In this document: in pieces, positions 54,064 to 64,000 of the stretch
Layout of the letters: each line of letters starts with the position of its first letter
Position numbering within the stretch: the first letter of the stretch is position 1
Translations under genes and position numbers: made by a program
The notes under the pieces: model-generated
Told to the model about the DNA's origin: nothing
Databases searched by the model: none
What the model saw: the letters and a program-made list of their open reading frames with translations, nothing else
NCBI GenBank assembly: GCA_013339765.2
Contig: CM023457.1
Coordinates: 41,714,144 to 41,778,143, forward strand
Source of the DNA: Haemaphysalis longicornis
Lineage: Eukaryota > Arthropoda > Arachnida > Ixodida > Ixodidae
Length of the DNA: 64,000 nucleotides
Reading direction: 5' to 3'

Positions 54064-55590
54064 TTGACGAATTTCAGCGCAGAACACCAGTATCTGCCTT
54101 TCCATACAGCCGTCGCCTACTTCGAAGGAGTCAGCGACGGTCCCAAGCTGCACAGTTTAGCGGAGTCATCCACCTCAACTCATGTCTCAAGAACTACAAA
54201 GGTTGACGTGAACCCTAACCTGACAGCACAACAACAGCGGCCGCTTCTCGAGATTGTAGACTCTTTTAGCGATTGCTTTGCTACATCGTCAAAAGTACGG
54301 CAGACCAGCATAACAAAACATCGTATCATAACCGACGAAAACGAGCGACCCATACACCAGCGCCCTTACCGAGTTTGGCAAGGGAACAGGATGCTATTCG
54401 CCGGCAGGTGAAAGAAATGCTCGCCGACGACGTCGTACAACCATCGAGTCCGTTGGCATCACCTGTGGTTCTTGTAGAAAAGAAAGACGGTGCGCTCCGT
54501 TTCTGTGTGGGTTACAGGAAACTGAACAAGGTGGCAAAATAAGATGTGTACCCTCTCCCGCGTATTGACGACTCTTTAGATCGCCTCCGCCATGCTACGT
54601 TCTTCTCATCAATTTATTTACGCAGTGGATATTGGCAAATCGAGGTTGACGAACGAGACCGCGAGAAAACCGCATTCATTACTCCAGACGGGCTCTATGA
54701 ATTTAAAGTGCTCCCATTCGGCTTGTGTACCGCTTCTGCCACGTTCCAGAGAATGATGGACGCTGTTTTATCCGGCCTCAAATGGCAGACATGCCTTGTC
54801 TATCTAGACGACGTGGTGGTGTTTTCTGAAACTTTCGAAGAGCACTTAGCGCGACTCCGTTCAGTTCTGCAAGCCATTCGTTCTGCGCAACTTTCTCTCA
54901 AACCAGAAAAGTGCCACTTTGGGTACAAGGAACTGAAATTTTTAGTCCATGTTGTCAGTGGTGAAGGCATCCGTCGCGATCCAGAGAAAACAGCTGCCGT
55001 AGCCGCATTTGCCGTTCCTACTGACGAATGAGCTGTACGCCGATTTTTGGGCCTCTGTGCATGCTATCGGCGCTTTGTGCCGAATTTTTCTAAAATAGCG
55101 GAGCCTTTAACCCGTTTGACGAAAAATGACGTTTCCTTCAGTTGGGGCCCGGAGGAGTCCGGAGCATTTGGCGAACTCAAAAATCGTTTACAGAGCACGC
55201 CTGTCCTTGGCCACTTTGATGAAGATGCAGAAACGGAAATACACACCGATGCAATCAATATCGGCCTAGGAGCGGTACTTGTACACTGGCAAGGTGGTGT
55301 CGCGCGTGTAATAGCATACGCCAGCCGAACACTTTCACGCGCCGAAGGCAACTACTCCACAGCAGAAAAAGAGTGCTTGGCAGTCGTGTGGGCGGTCACC
55401 AAATTCCGGCCATATTTATACGGGCGACCTTTTAAAGTGGCAACGGATCATCACTCCCTCTGTTGGCTGGCGAACCTGAAAGATCCTTCAGGGCGTCTAG
55501 CCCGCTGGAGCCTCCGATTACAGGAGTTCGACGTCACGACAGTGGGCCGCAAGCACAGCGACGCAGACTGCTTGTCTCGCGCCCCTGTTG
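54064..55590 (+). pseudogene. Gypsy reverse transcriptase and RNase H
   Basis: The segment starts with HRIITDENERPIHQRPYRV (about 54321) and shifts frame near 54400. MLADDVVQPSSPLASPVVLV and KKDGALRFCVGYRKLNK (to 54540, then TAA) are the N-terminal blocks. VYPLPRIDDSLDRL, LPFGLCTASATFQRMMD and catalytic CLVYLDDVVVF (about 54797) follow. A TGA lies at 55029. The RNase H part has EIHTDAINIGLGAVL (about 55238), STAEKECLAVVWAV and DHHSLCWLANL (about 55447), and ends at HSDADCLSR. The catalytic residues seen are conserved; the stops disable it. Confidence 0.88.
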
Positions 55591-56908
55591 CTCAGGACTC
55601 AACCGATGCAGACGATGATGGCGGCTTCCTCGGTGCCATAAACCCAATGGCTCTGCCTCAAGAGCAGCGAGATGATTCAGAGCTCAGTCCCCTAATTGAT
55701 CACCTCGAAGGGCAAACCTCTCGGTTACCTCCAATTTTCGCACGCTGCCGTACATTGTTTTGTCTCCTCAACAACGTCCTGTACAAGAATTGTGGTCCCA
55801 CGCAAACAACGTACCTACTCGTCGCTCCCAAAACACTCCGTGAGGAGATCCTCGGAGCCTGTCACGACGAGCCATCCTCCGGTCATCTCGGCTTTTCCCG
55901 CACCTTGGCGCGCATACGCCTCAAGTATTACTGGCCGCAGCTGACTGAGAGCGTGAAGCGGTATGTTAGAACCTGTCGTGACGGTCAGAGGCACAAGATG
56001 CCACCGACAAAGCCAGCGGGATTTCTGCAGCCCATAGATCCCCCAGAAGTACCCTTTCAGCAAGTGGGGATGGACCTTTTGGGTCCTTTTCCTCTGTCCT
56101 CGTCTGGCAACAAGTGGATCGTTGTTGCTACTGATTATTTGACTCGTTATTGTGAGATCAAAGCTATTTCCCGGGGCACTGCCACAGAGGTCGCGAAGTT
56201 CGTTGAAAACATAGTACTTCGCCATTCTGCCCCGACGGTAGTCATCACAGGCAGAGGAACTGCTTTCACTGCGCAACTGCCTGACGAAGTCCTGAAGCTT
56301 AGCTGCACCAGCCACCGTAAAACAACCGCGTATCACCCTCATTCTAATGGTTTTACACAACAGTTAAACAAGACACTAGCAGATATGCTTTCAATGTACG
56401 TAGACATAGACCACCGTAACTGGGATGACGTCCTTCCATATGTGACGTTCGCCTACAATACGGCGGAACAAGAAATACGCGCTTTTCTCCTTTCCGCTTA
56501 GTATATGGTCGGGATGTCATCACAATGCTCGACTCGATGCTTCTTCCTGAAGGGTGCGCCAATGTCACTTGTGGTGCTGAAGAAATCGTTCAGCGCGCAG
56601 AAGCCTCACGCCAGCTAGCACGTCAGCGCATTCGACACCAGCAAACCCGTGAAGCGCGGCGGTACAACCTCCGGCACAGAGAAGTCACTTACCGGCCAGG
56701 AGAACAAGTGTAGGTGTGGACCCCGGTTCGTCGACGAGGCCACTCCGAGAAGTTACTGCAACGCTACTTCGGACCATACACAGTATTGCGCCGGATGAGT
56801 GACGTGAATTATGAGGTTATTCCTGAAGGAACAGTGCGTTCCCCGCGGGCCCCTGTGCGAGCTGAGGTTGTCCATGTTGCACGGATGAAACCTTATCACG
56901 CTCGTTGA
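55590..56908 (+). pseudogene. Gypsy integrase with lost catalytic residues
   Basis: The integrase zinc end has HDEPSSGHLG and CRDGQRH, where the second cysteine of the usual CRDCQ is glycine. The core has GMDLLGPFP (first aspartate kept). It then has VITGRGTAF, where the second catalytic aspartate is glycine, and NGFTQQLNKT, where the catalytic glutamate is glutamine. A frameshift lies near 56480. The C-terminal module KLLQRYFGPYTVLRR (GPY/F type, about 56750-56795) and a TAG at 56711 follow, ending MKPYHAR. Integration activity is therefore lost at three independent sites. Confidence 0.88.
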
Positions 56909-57005
56909 ACTCAACTTCGGGCAACTGTGGTGTTGCGTAAAACTGTCATTTCTCTTGTTTTTCCTTCTAGAGGACCTGTATGTAAAGCATCGGGACGATG
57001 CCTTT

Positions 57006-57020
57006 CAGGGGAGGGGGCAA
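57006..57020 (+). promoter_or_regulatory. Polypurine tract of the gypsy element
   Basis: CAGGGGAGGGGGCAA lies directly before the 3' LTR, where the plus-strand primer is expected. Confidence 0.75.
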
Positions 57021-57208
57021 TGCCGCAGTGCAATCCCCCCATCGGGGTATGCGTCATAGCGCCGGTATGAAAGGACTGAAAGGAAGACGAGGAATAGGGT
57101 CTAGACGCGTTCTGCCTGTTTTGCCAGTGCTACTGCATCGTGGCCTAGTGTGTTTTCTCCCGGTGTGTCTACACCATTAAACTCTCCTGTTTCATTTTCC
57201 CCGTGACA
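57021..57208 (+). repeat. 3' LTR of the gypsy element
   Basis: The 188-bp second LTR, with about eight substitutions and one indel relative to the first, is followed by the ATAT duplication. Confidence 0.9.
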
Positions 57209-57984
57209 ATATTGTTTCAGCGAAGGGAGAACTAATAAACTTCAACCTTTTCAGCGGCTGCGAGGTTTTTACCATAACTCCGGCGTCACGTTTGTAGGAG
57301 CTCCGTCGGGGTGGCTTACAACCCCAACAATTGGCAAACTTGGGTATAGCAGCCGTCCGCTGTCAATGCTTGTGGTGAGAACCACAGTTCTATTCGGGAT
57401 ATCTTTTTGACCTACTGCCCCCCCACCAAAGCGGTCGGAACCTGGTGCACGGCCGCTCGATCAGCCCATCCCCCAAGGAGACAGAGTGGCCGTGCCTGGT
57501 GTAAACAAAATACCTCTTCCGTGCGATTTCCGGGCTTGCTCAGCTGTACACAACAAATACAATCGCGTAAGATATGTTAACTGAAAGTACGGTGAGAAAT
57601 ATTGCATGGTCTTCTCCATATTCTTTTGCAAACGCGTTTCTTTTGGCCAGGTTTGTTGCCGAGCCTGCTGCCTAAGTCGTCTATGACATACTGTGTGGTA
57701 TCGGAATCGTGCTGCTACTTCTCAAGAATCACTATTCATGCTGCTGCCATACTACCTCCACATACGCCGAAGGCCAACAAAGAAATTTCTGGCGCACGCT
57801 GTTTTATATTGTTTGGCGTAATTGTGCTATGCGTCGTAAGCTAATGCATCGAAAGCTAACATCGTAAGCGAGCGTTGAGTACCCTGTTTTTCTCCTTTTT
57901 ATGCACCTTATAAAACTACGCGCAAAGTCCTTCTTCCATTTTTTCTGTTCCGTGCTGTAGAAAAAACGTACTCAACATATCTGC
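57209..57984. other. Right flank of the gypsy insertion
   Basis: AATAAA at about 57233 may belong to the older LTR that was split by the gypsy copy. The remainder shows no coding motif. Confidence 0.35.
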
Positions 57985-60900
57985 CTTCAGTTTTTTGTTT
58001 TGAGAGATCCCTCTCACCCTTAGGTCTTTTTTAATCTTGCAGTTGAGCTATCGTGATAACACTGGTATCATTGTATTCGTATATAATTGCTTTAACAGGT
58101 GATGCTATTTGTAAAACCATAGTGTTAATCACAAATTGCAATATCCAGCTACGGCCGTGCAGTTTTTTGTTTTGAGAGGTCCCTCACCCCTTACGGGGGT
58201 CTTTTTTATCTTTCAGTTGATGTATGATGATAACACTGGTATCATTGTATTTGTATTGAATTGCTGTAGCAGGTGATGCTATTTGTACAACCCTAGTGTT
58301 GGTCACAAAATTGCAATATCCAGCTACGGCCCTGCAGTGTTTTGTTGTGAGAGATACCTCTCCCCCTTACGGGGTCTTTTTTATCTTGCAGTGTAGCTAT
58401 GATAAGACTGGTATCATTGTATTCATATTGGATTGTTCTAGCAGGTGATGCTATTTGCACAACCCTACTTTTGATCACAAAATTGCAATATCCAGCCACG
58501 GCCCTGGATTTTTGTTTTGAGAGGTCCCTCTCCCCTTCACAGGGTCTTGTTTTATCTTGCAGTTGAGCTATGATGATAATACTGGTATCATTGTACTCGT
58601 ATTGAATTGCTCTAGGAGGTGATGCTATTTTTACAACCCTAGTGTAGAACACAAAATTGCAATATCCAGACGGCTCTGCAGTTTTTTGTTTTGAGAGAGC
58701 TCCCTCTCCCCCTTATGGAGTTTTTGTTATCTTGCAGTTAAGATGATAAGACTGGTGTCATTGTATTCATATTGAACTGGTCTAGGAGGTGATGGTATTT
58801 GTACAACCGTAGTGTTGATCACAAAATTACAATATCCAGCTTCGGCCCTTCAGTTTCCTGTTTTGAGATTCCTCCCTCCTTATGGGGTCTTTTTATCTCG
58901 CAGTTGAGCTATGATGATAAGACTGGTATCATTGTATTCGTATGGAATTGCTCTAGTAAGTGATGTTTGTGCAACCCTAGTTTTGATCACAAAATTGCAA
59001 TATCCAGACGGCTCTGCAGTTTTTTGTTTTGAGAGATTCCTCTACCCCTTATGGAGTCTTTTTTTATCTTGCAGTTAAGTTATGATGATAAGACTGGCAT
59101 CATTGTATTCATATTGAATTGCTCTAGCATGTGATGTATTTGCACAACACTAGTGTTGATCACGAAATTGCAATATCCAGCAACGGCCCTGCAGTTCTTT
59201 TGAGATCCCTCTCCCCATATGGGTCTTTTTTACCTTGCAGTTGAGCTATGATCATAAGACTAGTATCATTGTATTCGTATTAAATTGCTCTAGCAGGTGA
59301 TAACCATTTGTACAACCCTAGTGTTGATAACAAAATTGCGATATCCAGCTACGGCCCTGCAGTTTTGTTTTGAGAGAACCCTCTCCCCTTACGGGGTCTT
59401 TTTATCTTGCAGTTGAGCTAAGTCTGGTATCATTGTATTCGTATATAATTGCTTTAGCAGGTGATGCTTTTTGTACAACCCTAGTTTTGATCTCAAAATT
59501 GCAATATTCAGCTACGGCCCTTCAGTTGTCTGTTTTGAGACATCCCTCCCCCCTTATGGGGTCTTTTTATCTTGCAGTTGAGCTATGATGATAAGACTGG
59601 TATCATTGTATTGGTATTGAATTCCTCTAGCAGGTGATGTTTGTGCAACCCTAGTTTTGATCACAAAATTGTAATATCGAGACAGCTCGGCAGTTTTTTG
59701 TTTTGAGAGATCCCTCTCCCCGTACGGGGTCTTTTATCTTGCAGTTGAGCTATGATGGTAAGACTGGTATCACTATATTCGTATTGAATTGCTCTAACGG
59801 GTGGAGCTATTTGCACAACTCTAGTGTTGATCACAAAATTGCAATATCCAGCTACGGCCCTGCAGTTTGCAGTTGAGCTAAGATAAGACTGGTATCATTG
59901 CATTCGTATTGAATTGCTATAGCAGGTGATTCTATTTGTACAACCATAGTGTTGATCACAAAATTGCAATATCACGCTACGGTTCTACAGTTTTTTGTTT
60001 TGAGAGTTCCCTCTCCTCCTTACCGAGTCTTGTTTTATCTTGGAGTTGAGCTATGATGATAAGGCTGCTATTTTTGTATTCGTATATAATTGCTTTAGCA
60101 GATAACTATTTGGACAACCCTAGTGTTGATCACAATATTGCAATATCCATCTACGGCCCTGTAGCTTTTTGTTTTAGAGATCCCTCTCCCCCTTACGGGG
60201 TCTTTTTTATCTTGCAGTTGAGCTATGATGATAAGACTGGTATCATTGTATTCATATTGAACTGGTCTAGGAGGTGATGGTATTTGTACAACGCTAGTGT
60301 TGATCACAAAATTGCAATGTCCAGCTACGGCCCTGCAGTTTTTCTTGTTTTAACAGACCCCTCTCTCCCTTGTGGGGTCTTTTTATCTTGCTGTTGAGCT
60401 ATGATGATAACACTGGTATCATTGTATTCGTTTTGAATTGCTCTAGCAGGTGATGTATTTGTACAACCCTAGTTTTGATGACAAAATTGCAATATCTAGC
60501 TACGGCCCTGCAGTTTTTGTTTTTAAAGATCCCTCTCCCATTTATGGGGTCTTTGTTATCTTGCAGTTGAGTTATGATAATAAGACTGGTATCATTGTAG
60601 TCGTATTGCATTGCTCTAGCAGGGGATGCTTTTGTACAACCCTAGTTTTGATCACAAAATTGCAATATCCCACTACGGCCCTGCAGTTTGTTTTGAGAGA
60701 TCCCTCTCTCCCTTACGGGGTTTGCTCTAGCAGGTGAGACTTTTTGTACAACCCCAGTTTTGATCACAAAATTGCAATATCCAGCTATGGCCCTGCAGTT
60801 TTTTTTGAGATCCCTCACCCCTTGTGGGGTCTTTTTTTATCTTGCAATTGAGCTATGATAAGACTGGTATCATTGTATTCGTATTGGATTGCTCTAGCAG

Positions 60901-61110
60901 GTTATGCTATTTGTTTAACCCTAGTTTTGATCACCAAATTGCAATATCCAGCTACTTCCCTGCAGTTTTTTGTTTTGAGAGATCCCTCTCCCCCTTACCG
61001 GTCTTTTTCATCTTGCAGTTGACCTATGATGATAAGTCTGGTATCATTGTATTTGTATTTTACTGCTCTAGCAGGTGATGCTATTTGTACAATCCTAGCT
61101 TTGATTAGAA
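57985..61110 (+). repeat. Satellite array, about 18 units of 165-185 bp
   Basis: Units share TTTTTTGTTTTGAGAGATCC, CTCTCCCCCTTACGGGGTC, a T run with ATCTTGCAGTTGAGC, TATGATGATAAGACTGGTAT, GAATTGCTCTAGCAGGTGAT, ACAACCCTAGTGTTGATCAC and AAAATTGCAATATCCAGC. Unit length varies through small deletions, and one unit near 60720 lacks its middle. Divergence between units is roughly 5-15% by eye. The array lies in the CLCA intron, 1.1 kb before the exon at 62215. Confidence 0.93.
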
Positions 61111-62214
61111 AATTGCACTTCACCTACATATTTGCTTTAGTTTTGAAAAGCATAACGGAATAATGTCAGTTTTTTTTTTTGCTGCTGTGCCTTAGCATTA
61201 CAGGTAGCATAAAATACTGCAGTAGGTGATGTGTGGGCTTGTATGTAGTTTTCAGAGGCACTGGAACAAACTGGGAAATAGTAAACTTGTTTTCTGAAGT
61301 TTGTTATTAGCAAATCTACTTTTTCTCAACTGGTTTCAGAGATTATGGTTGGCTTTACGCTGAATTTTTTACACCTATTTTTGTGGTACACACACATACT
61401 TAGTGTGCGTTTCTTCATGAAGGACTGAGCTACACAGTGATACCATTTTCGTTATTGTAGCTGTGCTGTAGCAAAAGGTACCATGATCGGAATCGTCAAA
61501 TGCATTTTTTTCAGTTTCTTTTTTGCGAGACTGTGCTCCGCTTTGCGGAGTTTTTTATGTTGCTGTTGAGCTAGGATGACAAGACTGGTATCACTGTATT
61601 CGTTTTGAATTGATGTAGCAGGTTATGCTATATTTATTACTCGGTCACTGTTCACCTATAAAAAAAATTGAGTAATGGTGAAATAATTTTATAGAAATGG
61701 TTGCTATAAAATGTTCAATTCTTCATACTTTGCCAAAGCTTTTGAAATGAATAAAAATAGCATAGCCTGGCAGAGCAGACGTTTGGAATTATGTCCATAT
61801 AATTCATCTTTGAATTGGATAAAGGGAAATTGCTCTAAACCCCCGTAAGAAATTCCTCAATAAATCATTTCAAAGCACTCTATCTCTTACACAACTTCTG
61901 CTACGTTAAAACGAATTACATATTTGAAATGAACATAAAAACTGCTCAAGACTGCCTATTTTCATCAAGCTGGCACTAGAAAAAGCAATGTCCATAAACC
62001 CATCTCCCCCCTTAACAAGCCGGATAACCCCTTATCCAGAGCTATGGGACTCAATAAAGGCCGGCTGGCGGCATATGGTGTCATAAACGGGCCTGCTCAT
62101 TCGCACTAGCCGTTCTGATCTTGCTTGAAAACGTTATAGCAGGGGTTTGGCATTCTCGTGTAACGCAGGCAGAGGGGGTTCAACTATTGATATGAGTACG
62201 CACTTTCTCATTAG
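61111..62214 (+). other. Intron end with decayed satellite units
   Basis: A diverged unit is visible at 61530-61645 (GCTTTGCGGAGTTTTTTATG, then GACAAGACTGGTATCACTGT). Weaker remains lie at 61160-61250 and 61425-61480. The acceptor CTTTCTCATTAG ends at 62214. Confidence 0.65.
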
Positions 62215-62482
62215 GTTGGGAACTGGACGTTGTACATTTCAAGTAGTGCCTCCAAATTAAGAATACGCACTCAACTATGGACCACAGTGACATACACAAA
62301 TAACACGGCTGTGGTTCGCTGTGAGGTGCGAAGGACCCTCACCGAGCCCGAGAAAGCCTACGTCTATGCCTGGTTTACGCAAGGCGGCAGAGTGTTCAAG
62401 GATGCTGTCGTTGTTGCCGAAGTGACCGCTCCAGAGCCGCTGGACAACTCAACGAAATTTCGCCTGTACGACAATGGCAGAG
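62215..62482 (+). CDS. CLCA gene, internal exon
   Basis: The 268-nt exon is bounded by CTCATTAG| and GGCAGAG|GTGAGG, entering in phase 0 and leaving with one base of the next codon. It reads VGNWTLYISSSASKLRIRTQ, then a beta-rich segment with VVRCEVRRTLTEPEKAYVYA and KFRLYDNGRG. These match the CLCA blocks with VGTWKY and LLDNGAGAD. Sequons NWT, NNT and NST fit the extracellular side. Joined to the next exon it gives NGRGADKDPDDGKYSGYF, matching the conserved CLCA DDGVYSRYF block. The start comes from splice logic, not from an ATG. Confidence 0.88.
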
Positions 62483-63941
62483 GTGAGGGAAATGGTTGTT
62501 TTAAGACCTTTTCCTGCAATGGACATAAATATGCTGATAGTGATGATACGCCAAAACGTATGTACAGCTGGATCATTGCACGCAAGAGGAAGCGCTATAC
62601 GGTAGGAGGAAACATAAAAAACAGCTGCAGCTATATGTATACTGTCCGACGCTTTTGCTTATTGATGCTGTGCGTATAACGTAGTGATATGTAATAATAG
62701 GTTGATTATATTTGCGATTTGTAATTGCATTTGAAGGCCGAAATGAAAGTGTTATCGAGGTGTGCGCAAACCCAAAAGGTTTAACATAATTCATTTAGTT
62801 GAAGCTGCATATTGTATTAAGCATTACGGCACAATAAATGAGTATAGAAAGAGAAAGTTTATTTGCATTACTCCTTCAACTGGGGTATAGCACCTCGGAA
62901 AATTTGAGTCGCGGCTGTGAAGCCACAAAAAGTGTGTTTGCGGATATAATGACACAAGCACTTATACTGAATGTCCCTAAAGACTCATTTTGAATTAAGG
63001 CTGTGGAAGTGCTGTAGTACATGCAATTCGATACGGTGTTAACAAAGCCAGCAAAGGCACTGCCTGAGCTCCAGAAAGTGAGTGGGGTTTGGGTTGGGTT
63101 TTTTTAGGCTTGTTCCTACAATCATGCCGAGGCCTTCTCCTTGTTTTATTGTCTTAGGGTGTAGACAAAAGTTTGACATGAATTCAGGCGGTTGTTAAGG
63201 GCTCAAAGTTAGGATAGTTGGTGAAATGATGTAAAAGGTATATTGTTATCGCTGAAAGACCGGGCAGAAACTAGGAATGCACGGGGAAAATGTGGAAGCT
63301 TCAGGTATTTACTTTTGGATATTGGAAGAGAGCTCGTCGATCTGAACTGGTATTGCACACATACTTGTTGAAGTTTTTTATGTGCCGGGGGTCCCATCAA
63401 ACATTTTTTCAGCGCTTGTACTTATAGATAGTCTTTTTACTTTTGCTACATTCGTGAATAGCATCTTCCTTCAACAATTTGCATTTAATTTTGTTAGTCT
63501 TGATAGGACGGGAAATACCCTACGTGATTCTTGATTTCGTTACATATAGTTTCACTTGCCAAGTAAATAAGATCTGCAATGGAGGACATTGGCTTCCGTG
63601 AACTCTGGAGTACTGACTGATGTATTGCATCAAGGGCGATGGTGGAAAGGAAGGTTACTAGAATCGATTGCCGAAATTGGTCAAAGGTGAACTGTACAGT
63701 ACATAAGTGTTAAAAGCAGTGATCACAGCTACATCCTCAAGCATTCCTTGCTCATGGCACAAAAATATATTTATGCTCACTGCGAAAACGGTGCGGTCAA
63801 GTAAATGTGCGGGATCGAAAGGAATTTTGTTGAACCATTTGTGGCTCTAATTTTCATTCACTTGACGCTGTTTTTTAGAGTTCGTCAGCTCACCACGGCC
63901 AGCATTTAGATTTTACACCTGTTGTGTCTACTCTTACATAG
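62483..63941 (+). other. CLCA intron, 1.46 kb
   Basis: GT at 62483 and AG at 63940-63941 bound the intron. No repeat family or other gene was recognised in it. Confidence 0.8.
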
Positions 63942-64000
63942 GCGCTGACAAGGACCCTGATGATGGAAAGTACAGCGGATACTTCAGCACGTTCAGCGGC
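63942..64000 (+). CDS. CLCA gene, next exon, cut by window end
   Basis: After the acceptor CTCTTACATAG the sequence reads (G)ADKDPDDGKYSGYFSTFSG in the phase required by the previous exon. This is the conserved CLCA segment following LLDNGAG. The exon continues beyond the window. Confidence 0.85.

Larger units (their letters stand above)
51776..57208 (+). mobile_element. Nearly full-length Ty3/gypsy element
   Basis: A 5.43-kb element with 188-189-bp LTRs (TGCCGCAGTGC...CCGTGACA), target duplication ATAT at 51772-51775 and 57209-57212, gag, protease, reverse transcriptase, RNase H and integrase in the canonical gypsy order, and a polypurine tract at 57006-57020. By eye the LTRs differ at about eight positions and one indel (roughly 95% identity). 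The insertion is thus far older than the SNX-carrying element. Stops and frameshifts break every reading frame. Confidence 0.93.
26131..62214 (+). other. CLCA intron of about 36 kb
   Basis: GT at 26131 and AG at 62213-62214 bound the intron between exon variant B and the next exon. It holds a MITE end, two LINEs, two hAT-related elements, a Helentron-like element, two gypsy copies and a satellite. All are listed separately. Confidence 0.7.

Noticed and set aside
58170..61010. Series of GC hairpins followed by T runs, resembling bacterial intrinsic terminators
   Set aside because: They are part of a eukaryotic intronic satellite. Nothing else in the window is bacterial.
57985..61110. Regular repeat array that could be mistaken for CRISPR
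   Set aside because: The units are 165-185 bp, diverge along their whole length and have no constant repeat with unique spacers.
62230..62679. 149-codon intact gene on the + strand
   Set aside because: Only the part up to 62482 matches CLCA. A consensus donor (GAG|GTGAGG) lies there, and the rest is intron read-through.

Overview
The window is eukaryotic and most likely from a hard tick (Ixodidae, probably a metastriate genus). Four things point there. A tRNA-derived SINE of the tick Ruka type, with a perfect 13-bp target duplication, sits at 1040-1287. Ty3/gypsy and RNase H-bearing LINE families make up much of the sequence. The one clear resident gene is spliced and encodes a CLCA (calcium-activated chloride channel regulator) protein. 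There is no prokaryotic gene organisation. Most open frames are broken transposon proteins or chance frames.

The resident gene is CLCA on the + strand. Exons lie at 25523-25735, 25915-26130, 62215-62482 and 63942-64000, the last cut by the window end. The first two have the same phase (0-0) and near-equal length (213 and 216 nt). Both end in P-T-P-A-[KE], and both can splice in frame to the exon at 62215. They look like a duplicated, possibly mutually exclusive exon pair. The 36-kb intron that follows holds nearly all the mobile elements of the right half, plus a 3.1-kb satellite whose units each carry splice-site-like sequences.

Left part (1-25 kb): a SINE and a fold-back MITE come first. 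At 2929-4386 is a complete-looking 1,458-bp LTR element: 246-bp LTRs differing at one base, tRNA-Lys-like primer site, polypurine tract and 4-bp target duplication. Its only recognisable gene is an intronless 5' piece of a host sorting nexin of the SNX5/SNX6 group, cut inside the PX domain. It has no gag or pol and looks like a very young case of host-gene capture. Next are a rearranged gypsy element (4387-6869), an older gypsy fossil (8132-9340), two palindrome-rich GAGTACTCATGAGTAC arrays in apparent inverted relation (9.9-10.3 and 16.0-16.3 kb), a CR1-like LINE fossil (16.6-18.5 kb), and a gypsy fossil (18.65-22.9 kb) split by a TTAA-flanked DNA transposon (19931-21462).

Middle (26-47 kb): an RNase H-bearing LINE lies on the - strand (27.7-33.2 kb). 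A non-autonomous hAT element (33536-35796) has an 8-bp duplication and a nested three-copy fold-back. A decayed ZMYM1-like hAT transposase gene (- strand, 38.1-46.6 kb) was split by a second LINE (+ strand, about 40.17-46.13 kb). That LINE was in turn split by a 0.95-kb Helentron-like element (41387-42337) that keeps part of an endonuclease domain. This is three-level nesting.

Right part (47-64 kb): a gypsy fossil lies on the - strand (47.2-50.9 kb). A nearly full-length gypsy element (51776-57208, 4-bp duplication ATAT) has LTRs about 95% identical and a disabled integrase. The satellite (57985-61110) and the last two CLCA exons close the window.

All identifications come from reading the sequence and recalling family motifs. 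No alignment or database search was run.
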